Origin: Agriotes lineatus | Lineage: Eukaryota > Arthropoda > Insecta > Coleoptera > Elateridae | DNA: 64,000 bases | Reading direction: 5' to 3' | NCBI GenBank assembly: GCA_940337035.1 | Contig: CALNHX010001911.1 | Location: forward strand, 62,001 to 126,000 | Shown: positions 34,725 to 42,750 of the stretch, piece by piece | Layout: each line of letters opens with the position of its first letter | How positions within the stretch are numbered: position 1 is the stretch's first letter | Position numbers and translations under genes: made by a program | The notes under the pieces: model-generated | What the model was told of the DNA's origin: nothing | The model's database searches: none | The model's input: the letters and a program-made list of their open reading frames with translations, nothing else

Positions 34725-34848
34725 ATGGCCCGGCAGCGAAGAAGTCAAATAAGCAGTGGAGTAGACAACAAAAGCGGCGATAAAGACAAGAGCGCCAACA
34801 GCAGCAGCAGCAATGGTAGCAATCCACCGAAACCCACAAAGAGCACAG
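34725..34848 (+). CDS. Possible first coding exon of a host gene
   Basis: ATG in good context (aaaATGG) opens MARQRRSQISSGVDNKSG, then a Lys/Asp stretch, a run of four Ser (agc repeats), GSNPPKPTKST and a donor-like cacag|gtgaca at 34848/34849, giving a phase-1 exon of 41 codons. Without splicing the frame stops at 34865. The low-complexity polar N-terminus and balanced codon use look like a genuine host protein start, unlike the transposon remnants around it. I cannot name the protein, and no downstream exon was found. Confidence 0.45.
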
Positions 34849-35129
34849 GTGACATTTTACAGTGATTTTTAAGGATATAGATACAAACACAAGGTTCACC
34901 TAATGTGCTAACATAACCAAGACATACTTTTTGGGTGCCATCCCTTTCTCAAGCAAAATAATGTATATGTACAAAGAGATTTTCTTTACTATGAACACGG
35001 CAGACGATATGTCGAATTTACAAATGCCGAGAATTTGAATTTGACAGTTCGCGTATTTTGTGAGTAGATAATATCTGCTGTCATTTCTATCTTTAAAATC
35101 GATAACTACGAAGCAACGGAACAGTGCAA

Positions 35130-35500
35130 ATTGTAAAATGGTATTATCAGGGTCCAACGGTCCGGGAAATTCACAATTCTTTCACAACATTTGGGAATAG
35201 GCGTTCTTCATCGTTATCAACGTTACATGGAGTTATTTCAAATTTTGGAAACTTTGGATGCGTTTCTCCCCAAAAGCACAAAAGGCTTATTAATGTTCCC
35301 AACGAAGACAGGAATTTAAAAGAGGTTTGTATTACCGCTAATGACTATCCAGATTATTCAATTAAATAAATTGCAGAACTGGTAGATTTAGCTGCGATAT
35401 TCTTCCCGTTGACCATTTCAGAAGTATGGAATTTTGTGAAACTGAGGCAGAAATTCCGAAAATTTCCTCTGGAAAGTCGTTTTCACTTCAACTAACAATT
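35130..35500 (+). pseudogene. Mariner-like transposase N-terminal remnant
   Basis: A frame reads IVKWYYQGPTVREIHNSFTT and, further on, SSLSTLHGVISNFGNFGCV, a pattern like the helix-turn-helix start of mariner-type transposases. The frame (35124-35369) ends at a TAA; later frames are broken and no catalytic motifs were seen. Confidence 0.45.
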
Positions 35501-35680
35501 TGAAGAACTGCGTTTAAAAATTGAATGGGTTGTTCAGAGTACTAGCACTAATACGTCAACTAATGTGGGGAGAAGTTTCGCTTAGGATATTGTTTAGAGC
35601 AAAGGCAGGCTCTTTGCAGACGAGCTAATTTAAACTTCTTGAATTTTGTTGTTTGAAATAAATAGTAGATTATATTATAA

Positions 35681-35841
35681 GTGAGAGAAATGCATCATTT
35701 GCGAGTGAGAATTTTGAATCGCGAGTGCCCCAGCACGAGCGATACAATTTCTCACGAGCTTATAATGGCATTTCGCTCACGTGTGATATACAACGTTTTA
35801 TTAGTAGCTTCAGCGTACTTATGCGAACGTTTTGTCCGTCC

Positions 35842-35876
<35 letters not shown>

Positions 35877-36070
35877 CGTCCGTCCGTCTGTCTGGATCGC
35901 CTGTAACTTTCGAACGGCTACAGATATCGAAATTTTGAAAGGGGGCAAAGTTGTTGCTAAGGTCCCGAGCACCTTCATGCACTATTTGGTTTTGGCGAAA
36001 GGTCAACCTGTTTTCGCAGTGCTAAAGCTACTCTTTAGACCTGTACTTGAGCAGTTTATCTTACAGTAGC
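35681..36070 (+). repeat. Dispersed element with (GTCC/GTCT)n tract
   Basis: A tetranucleotide tract runs from about 35835 to 35892, followed by ggatcgcctgtaactttcga and cgaaattttgaaaggggg. The layout resembles but does not match the (CTGT)n element. The frames across it (up to 114 codons) come from the repeat. Confidence 0.55.
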
Positions 36071-36175
36071 AATTCTTATGCCTAAATAGTTTGCGCAGTC
36101 GGAATATGTCGCGAAATAAATTTATAATTAGTCGCCTATGATTTGTGACATACGTTTCACAGTATTGAAATGTAT

Positions 36176-36313
36176 TGGCAGTACTGAAGTGTATTGTCAG
36201 TCTATGTCAAATTCGAGGTTCGTAGGTTAGGTTTTGATTGTTATTTGACACAGGCTGACGCAAAACGTAACCTGAAAATTACGAATTTGACATAGCTGGA
36301 CAGTGCTACCAAC
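36176..36313. repeat. Foldback MITE
   Basis: gtctatgtcaaattcg and taggttaggttttg on the left are mirrored by caaaacgtaacct and cgaatttgacatag on the right. No coding. Confidence 0.7.
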
Positions 36314-36421
36314 AATGCAGTAGTATAAATAATGAAAACTCACTTCTGAATAAAACTTCATTTTAGTCACTGAAAACAGTTGTATAATGTATGGTAATAG
36401 CTGCTACTGTAAGATAATAGT

Positions 36422-36545
36422 TATTTACTATACAAGTGGGATAACAGCATCATTAATATACGTGTGTGTAAGTTACAAACGAGTGCGTAGCACGAGTTAT
36501 GTAAGCACACAAGTATATTAATGATGCATTATCACACATGTATTG
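36422..36545. repeat. Foldback MITE
   Basis: tgtgggataacagcatcattaatatac-type arms mirror gtatattaatgatgcattatcaca around gagtgcgtagcacgag. It ends next to tgtacaaaattttatctacg. Confidence 0.7.
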
Positions 36546-36642
36546 TACAAAATTTTATCTACGACTGCCTAAAATTGAGAAAAGTGCATTAAGAGCAATG
36601 TCAGATCTGTCATTTTCAAAAATATTTTCGTAGGCAAATGTC

Positions 36643-36783
36643 ATTATGTCATTCATTTGACACTATTTCAGTTAGGTAATGAAGTCATTACACTACTCAG
36701 TTGCGTAATGAAACCATTACATAACTGAGTGGTGTAATGAGCTTCATTACCTAACTGAAATAGTGTCAAATGAGTGACGTAAT
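36643..36783. repeat. Near-perfect foldback MITE, 141 bp
   Basis: The arms include atttgacactatttcagtta and its complement, continuing inward through ggtaatgaa to a centre of cactcagtt-type inverse pairs. Almost the whole segment can pair with itself. Confidence 0.85.
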
Positions 36784-37129
36784 AAGTTACTTATCCCACT
36801 GGAGTAGATAAATAGTTTTTTCTACTCCTGTAACTAAAATTCCATTTAACATACTAACATACACGTCGCTAAGTGACCTTTTAATCATGCCTTCATAACC
36901 TATGACTAAAGAGCCTCTTAGTCATGAGCTGAAGTTGGCAACGATGTTTTAGTCATGGGGTGAAGTTGGGTTCAAATAGTATTTGCTTTATTAGCCACAG
37001 CCAAAACTAAAATCAAGTTAGTTTTCAACCGTCACTTTGACGTTTGTCAAGCATAATTTAACCTAATATAATAAATGTCAACATTTTAATGAAATACTGT
37101 GATGTTATATTCTCTAAATTTGTGGTCCT

Positions 37130-37270
37130 AGAAAAAGTATAGTATTCAACTCGTTTTATAAACTTATTAGTCGCTCATTTTATTAAACACTCGCTCCGCT
37201 GCGCTTCGCTCGTAATTAATAAAACTCGTGACTAAAATGACGTTTATAAAACTTGATACATAATATACTA
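37130..37270. repeat. Foldback MITE with cgctccgctgcgcttcgctcg centre region
   Basis: agtatagtattcaactcgtt and ttataaac on the left mirror gtttataaaacttgatacat and atactat on the right, around a GC-rich hairpin rich in gcg/cgc. Confidence 0.7.
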
Positions 37271-37670
37271 TTATTTTTGTTTATATCTTTTTTTTACTAT
37301 GAGTTAATTTGTTCGAAAGAAATTATTTCTTTCTTCAGAATGCGTTTTACTTTGTGAACTACCTTCTTTTACTTTACTGTTAACTTTTAAAAATTCTGTT
37401 TTTCAACTCTGAATTTATCACCTGAATTAATCATAGAATAACACAGTACCTCATACATTCTATCTGTGATATAATAATTAACAAAAATTACACTAGGCGT
37501 GGATGCCTCGTCTGAGTTGAACAGGTAAACAATCAACGCAGACGACCCGTGGATTAATATCAGAGTACCTTAGATCGACTGTCCATCGGTCTTGGCGGCT
37601 TTTTAGGCAATCCTAAATTCGCCTTGATTTACTCGTGTTCGCAGTTCATGAATTTTCACTGGTACTTGGT
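37271..37670. other. Non-coding DNA
   Basis: No genes or element ends recognised. Confidence 0.4.
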
Positions 37671-38147
37671 ATGTACAGTTACGGACAGCTCAAACTGCAC
37701 GGTTTTTGTTACTATGGTTATTTTTGCGATTTTTTGGCTTATTAAATGAGGGTTTCTTCAGTGGCGTTGCTTGTGATTATAAGAATAGGTATTACTTTTT
37801 TAATGTTTGTATTTTAGCAAAGTTTCACAAGTAAACAAACTATATAATAATATGTGTTTAATAAATATGTATCAGTATTCAATTGCTATTACGCTTTGCA
37901 GTTTGTTTCGCATAGAGTTGACCAATGTTTCCATGTTGTATCCTTCTCTCAGTTCCTTCCAAGCATTTATTATTCTTTCCTATAATTCATCTGCGTTGTT
38001 TGGTGCAAAATTCCTAGTATAATTTTTTTTAGTTAAATACCCCCAAACATTTTCGATTGGGTTCAAGTCCGGCCATGGTAATAAATTGATATTATTTTCA
38101 TCAAACCTTCAACGAACAATCCCTGCTGTATGCACAGGACAGTTATC

Positions 38148-38212
38148 CTGTGAAAATAATGTTATCAATTACGTTAACATAAACAAAATTAATTAATTAG
38201 GTAATATCTTGC
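38148..38212 (-). other. 65-nt GC-AG intron-like insertion in transposase
   Basis: On the minus strand cag|gcaaga ... ttttcacag|gat bounds an AT-rich segment with a pyrimidine tract before the AG. Removal restores TFQQ-DNCPVH in frame (phase 0), directly before the catalytic Asp codon. The related Tc1 at 17 kb is continuous at this place. Confidence 0.65.
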
Positions 38213-38401
38213 CTGTTGAAAAGTAAATTGATTAGGAAAGACCTCTCTTACAGATGGCAGCATCACATTTTGCAAAATGTTGCAATAATTTTCAGCATTC
38301 AGTCGACCAATAATTCTATAGCATGCCCCAGATTCGTGAGCATTGATCCATCCCCATCGATTTACAGAGAATCGTCCACTACTCCTTAAGGGTTGAACAT
38401 A

Positions 38402-38582
38402 TAGTCCATTTACTTGACATCTGCACTGTCAGTGTCAAATTTAAAAAAAATGTCTTGACTATACCTCAAAAATAATGTGTTTTTATTAGACTGTACAGTA
38501 ACTTAATTGTTAAAATGTGAAAAATAGCAGTGGTGCCAACATAATGTCAGTTTGACAGTGCAGATGTCAAGTAAATGGACTA
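38402..38582. mobile_element. Tc1/mariner-type MITE, 181 bp, inside transposase
   Basis: Inverted repeats of about 30 bp (tagtccatttacttgacatc and complement) with TA on both sides (38400-38401, 38583-38584). Transposase coding on either side would join after its removal. Confidence 0.9.
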
Positions 38583-38771
38583 TAATATTGCTCCTCAAAT
38601 CTTGAATTTTGTGGTCTATACACCCTTAATCGTGAATTGGTAAATGATTGAAATACCTTTTCATCTGAGAAAACAGTCGTTCCAAAAGTCGTCCATCTCA
38701 TTCAAATAGTCGATTGCAAACTGTACTCTTCGTTCTTTGTTCTCTGGTGTTAAAAAAACTTTGGCACTTTT

Positions 38772-39069
38772 TTAGTTTACACCCCAACATTCACCTGATT
38801 TACGATTTTTGTATTTCGCTTAAATGTGGGGGTGTAAACTAAAATAATGTTTACGGGCAGCTAATTTAGTTTACACCCCCACATACACCTGCTTTACGAT
38901 ATTTGTATTTCGCTTAAATGTAGGGGTGTAAACTAAAATAATGTTACAGGCAGCTTATTTAGTGTACACCCCCACATACACCTGGTTTACGATATTTGTA
39001 TTTCGCTTAAATGTGGGGGTGTAAACTAAAATAGTGTTTACGGTCAGCTTATTTAGTTTACACCCCACT
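38772..39069. repeat. Tandem hairpin array, 94-bp period, 3.2 units
   Basis: Units start at 38772, 38866, 38959 and 39053 (partial). Each unit has inverted arms ttagtttacacccccacat and atgtgggggtgtaaactaa around a 30-bp centre with tttacgatatttgtatttcg, then a tgtttacggcagct spacer. The array replaces the missing end of the Tc1 element and abuts a LINE fragment. Confidence 0.88.
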
Positions 39070-39079
39070 TTTTTTCCTT

Positions 39080-39905
39080 TTTTTTTTGTTTTGAAACATC
39101 ATGCTTTTAATTGCGAGGACCTCGTACAGTTTATATCGTTTCACAGAGTCATAGGCTTGCTTAAAGTCTATAAATATTACTTTTAGCGGTAAGTTGTGTT
39201 CATAACTATTATCTTAAATTTGCTTTATTGTGAAAATTTCTTCTATAGTTGATCGATTGTTCTCGAATCCACGTTGGTAATCGCCTATGTTTTTTTCTGA
39301 TACATTTTATAATCTGGATTATATTAATATTGCCAGTACCTTATATGTTATGTCTAGTAGTGCAATTCCTCTATAATTATCGCAAATTGCCCTATGTGCT
39401 TTTTTATGTAGTAGCACCTCCTTCCATTTCTTGGGTATTCTTTTTTCCTTCCGTATCTGTAATATTAACCCGTACACTTGTTTTAGTATTATTTCTCCCC
39501 CTTCTTTTAACATTTCTGCTGTGATTCCATTTTCTCCTGGTGCTCTATTGCTTTTCAGATTTTTTATAACTTCCTTGACTTCATCTAGACTAAGTAATTC
39601 TTGTGCTTCCTCTTGTTGTCTCTCTATTATTAACTCTTCCTCTCTTTCTTCATCTCCATTTAGTATATATATATATATATATATATTATCTAAACCTTTC
39701 CTACCATTATGGTGTAAAGGTATTTTACAATACTTATTACATGTCAGAACTTATTCTGAATTTCCTCTCCATTTAGTACCTTTCTGAAATAATTCTTCCA
39801 GCGCTCTAGTTCTTCCCTTGTTCCTCCAATCAGGTCACCTTTCTCATCTTTAACAAATAATGTTTTCTTTTGATAATTCTGCTTCTGACTTCTGCTATTT
39901 TTGTT
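39080..39905 (-). pseudogene. RTE-like LINE reverse transcriptase fragment
   Basis: On the minus strand: NRAPGENGITAEMLKEGGEI, IPKKWKEVLLHKKAHRAICD and NYRGIALLDITYKVLAILI, then after stops GDYQRGFRENRSTIEE and IDFKQAYDSVKR with the first palm Asp. The catalytic ADD and later parts are missing; it breaks near the hairpin array. A TA tract lies at 39664-39686. Confidence 0.8.
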
Positions 39906-40350
39906 TTTGTTAAAATTTTATTGTAATGAAATAATTAATAAATTTGTTTTAGTTAAGCATTAAAATACATTTTTGTTTTTTATTTTTTACATGATATAAC
40001 GAACAGCATTTTTTTACAGCATTCAACTGATTTCTTAAATACACTCGCTAATAACACATTCAATTTGATAATAAACGCGAAGGAAAGGTGCTGAAGTATT
40101 CTTGGAAAGCACAGAAGGGCGCATAGTTTTTATAACAATAGACTGATTCATAACATTGAACTGTGACGCGGAGTGAAGTGCGTATTGACAATTTTTATGA
40201 TAAATAACTGGTTCATAACATTTCATTGTATTAGCGAAATGGAGTGATGCTGAGTGTCGCAGTATTCTTGGAAAGCAACAAAGAGCGCTTTCCTTGGGTG
40301 GGGGGTACCGTATATTTTTCTTTTGAAATTGTTCAAGTTCTTGCTATAGA
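39906..40350. other. Non-coding DNA with partial repeats
   Basis: gaagtattcttggaaagcac at 40092 recurs as cagtattcttggaaagcaac near 40258, and taaca..tggttcataacatt phrases repeat nearby. These point to a degenerate foldback or tandem element. Confidence 0.4.
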
Positions 40351-40354
40351 AAAA

Positions 40355-41165
40355 AATATTGTATTATACACGCCGATAAAGTTATTTCTATCCACTCTTG
40401 AATCATTAACGTCTCGAATTCGTCTCGACGTTAAACGATTCCCTCGTGGATAAGATTTAACTTTATCGTCTTGTATAATAAATTACTATTATCCGCAAAC
40501 GTCACAAAAGTGACATCTTATGTGTCTTTATTGACAATGTAAAAGTGTCACTTTATCTGGCTAAGCAGATAAAATAGCGACTTTTGCGTACTTTATCTGC
40601 CTAAGCACACAAAATCTTTGCTCTCTTTCTTTCTTTCTATGTTTGGTCGCTATCTCCTCCGAAGATACTGGACCGATTAAATTGTATGATGTCTTAACAT
40701 TTTGCTAATTTTTAGACTTAGATCGTAGGCTGGTTTTTATTTTCAAAACGAGTACGAAAAAGTTTTAATTTAAATAAACCTTTAAGCAGCGGATCGAAGC
40801 ATCTGTCGCCGTGGGTTATGGTGTAACAGCTGCTGTGGTCGTGTGCTATTAGCTCGGCTGATTCAGTATGTTCATATATCATTACAGTAGCGCGTTATTT
40901 AAACAACAGCGGTTGGCGCAGAGGTACAGTGCTCGCCTGTCACGCGAGTGGCCTGGGTTCGATTCCCGGTCGAGGCATCCTTTTTTTTAAATTTATATTA
41001 ATGCAATTTACCTGAATACGTTTGCGGATAAAATAGTATATGTCATTCGGAGTAAAAGTGACTTTATGTGGCTTAGCTGAATTATTTGCCTCACTTACGT
41101 TCGGCTAAATAAACTTCAGCTTCTCCACATAAAGTATCACTTTTACTCTTAAAAACTCCTAATTC
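40355..41165. repeat. Inverted-repeat region enclosing a tRNA-Asp-like sequence
   Basis: tactattatccgcaaacgt (about 40488) is mirrored by acgtttgcggataaaatagta (about 41020), and sub-blocks such as agtgtcactttatctggcta and taaaagtgactttatgtggc recur on both sides. A small (ctttcttt) patch lies at 40623-40640. No transposase. Confidence 0.5.
40906..40977 (+). tRNA. tRNA-Asp(GTC)-like sequence, probably a pseudogene or SINE head
   Basis: The anticodon arm is perfect (CTCGC 40932-40936 with GCGAG 40944-40948, anticodon GTC 40939-40941). The T-arm CTGGG/CCCGG around TTCGATT and the D-arm GCGC/GTGC also fold. The acceptor stem does not: the 5' side (cagcggt) does not pair with tcgaggc at the 3' side. 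A T-run follows at 40981. Confidence 0.55.
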
Positions 41166-41239
41166 CAGTATTTCTATTTATAATAAATAGGTAATACCAA
41201 TATTTGGACAGTATTAATTTCTTCGTTTATTCTAACATT

Positions 41240-41450
41240 TAGCCCGTTTAGCTTTCAGTATCGAGTACCATGCTCAAGCGCAAGAAGTATAACAGAGCCA
41301 ATAAGTCGCGTGCGACTGGCATTACGCTTTCCCATATACAGACGCACCACATTCAACAATCCTAAACCTATCTAACGAGTGAAAATTTATTGCCGCTGCA
41401 AGAAAATTCTCGGCTACGGCCAGATTTGAACCACCCAGATGTCAATTCAA
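41240..41450 (-). repeat. tRNA-derived SINE, copy 2
   Basis: On the minus strand a B-box-like ggttcaaatctgg is followed by ccgtagccgag and a body resembling 47272-47440 and 28990-29270. The A-box half is missing. Confidence 0.55.
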
Positions 41451-41458
41451 ATAGTACG

Positions 41459-42197
41459 AGGATTGTTCAATAGAAACACGTTTGGATCACGTAGGCACGA
41501 CTTGGTCATCATGGCACATGCATGAGGTTATTGAAATTGTTTATTGGCATATTAACGAGGTGTCTGCCAAATTTCTTTGCAATTGTTCCTTTGTGGCCTT
41601 TTATAGAGATAGGAAATGGCGTTTATATAGAAAACCCGTCCAAAGGTAGTGTGCATACTGTTATTAAATTTTTAGCCGCCCAAGAACGTCAACACCTAGA
41701 AATCCATGAGAAAATGAAAACTGCCGATGTTGACTATAGTTATTCTCGCATAGTAGTAGTTTAGCGGTGCAGAAAATTTCGACAAGGAAGAGAATTGACT
41801 AAAGTCTTCGCTGATCGAGGACATGTTCGAGTTGCAACTTCTGATGAAAATGTGAGGTGTTTGAAAACTGCTTGAGGTGCAAATAGATGCATTAAAGTCA
41901 CATAACCTTCTGAAATGATGAGCATCAGCATAGAAAGTGTTCGTTCCATTATTCATACTCCTATTATCACAAAATGTATTTAACCATTACTAAAAGGGCA
42001 GCGATTCACTTCGGACGTGGAAGTGCAGACTGCCATTCGAAAATAGTTTCGTCAACAGCAGCAAGAAATTTACCAGCACGGAATCTGTAGATTAATACAA
42101 CACTGGGACTCATGTCTTAATATTTAGAGAAATTTAAAAAAATGAGTTACTAGATATCATGCTACATCCTCTAAAGGTGTTTCTATTGAACAATCCT
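41459..42197 (+). mobile_element. Internally deleted mariner-like transposon
   Basis: Inverted ends aggattgttcaatagaaaca and complement lie at 41459 and 42197. It keeps an N-terminal helix-turn-helix frame (AAQERQHLEIHEKMKT in 41522-41764, then CRKFRQGREL and RGHVRVATSDENVR) and a C-terminal piece (GQRFTSDVEVQTAIRK, CRLIQHWDSCLN). The catalytic Asp region between them is absent. No clear TA duplication was found. Confidence 0.75.
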
Positions 42198-42745
42198 TAT
42201 AATTATGTGAAATACAAAAAACAATTACACATTAATATATTATATCTGTTACTTATCGAATTATTTTGGCAATTAGATCTATGTAAAACTGGAACAGAAA
42301 TTATGTAATACTTTACATTGTTGGGAGTGTGTAAGAGTACACAGACTTGAGCCTCATAGTGAGAATCTCTGACCGAAAGTCTGCTAGACGTTTTTTCCGG
42401 CGAGAGACTAAGCAAGCATTGTTGAAAAGTTACAAACGAACGATTCGTGCGGCGCCCATCTCTTTGATTGAGGTAGAAACGCAGTTAGCGAAGTACATCC
42501 AGGTCGTGTGATAGCCTGCTGGCGTGAAGTGCACTACTTTTGTCAGAAATCGAACAAAAACAGTTTGTGGTCAACTGTTTCTTTAAAATGAGTATATGAT
42601 GGTGATTTGCTCTTCTGCCGTCCTGTCTCTCCAGTTGCATCTAGGTAAAGCTATTTTAGATAAACATCATCATGTCCCCGATGCTTTTTGAATTTATGCA
42701 AGCCTTCGATTTGTGTAGTTCGGTGAATTATTTATTGCACTCGTT
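42198..42745. other. Non-coding DNA
   Basis: No recognised genes or repeats. Confidence 0.4.
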
Positions 42746-42750
42746 CAGGA

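Larger units (their letters stand above)
37872..38755 (-). pseudogene. Tc1-like DD34E transposase, interrupted
   Basis: Minus-strand pieces read VFSDEKVFQSFTNSRLRVYR (first Asp, near 38660), then after the MITE RSSGRFSVNRWGWINAHES, then FPNQFTFQQ, a 65-nt intron-like insertion, DNCPVHTAGIVR (second Asp), and DLNPIENVWGYLTKK with the catalytic Glu near 38040, ending SVIAIEY. It is the same subfamily as the Tc1 at 17 kb. A stop follows GIVR and part of the WPSRS-type segment is shortened, so it is inactive regardless of splicing. Confidence 0.85.
37676..38762 (-). mobile_element. Tc1-like transposon, 5'-truncated, with two inserts
   Basis: The 3' end on the minus strand is cagttacggacagctcaaac (37676 onward) next to TA (37674-37675). 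The other end is missing; the sequence breaks at about 38762 into the hairpin array. It carries a transposase pseudogene related to that of 17008-18327, a MITE and an intron-like insertion. Confidence 0.8.

Noticed and set aside
35725..36069. 114-codon frame with Cys/Leu/Ser/Val repeats, and similar frames at 32056-32401
   Set aside because: They translate tetranucleotide microsatellites and their flanks.
39431..39787. 118-codon plus-strand frame
   Set aside because: It is antisense to the LINE RT fragment, whose minus-strand motifs are clear.
40906..40977. Functional tRNA-Asp gene
   Set aside because: The acceptor stem does not pair, so it is reported only as a tRNA-like sequence.
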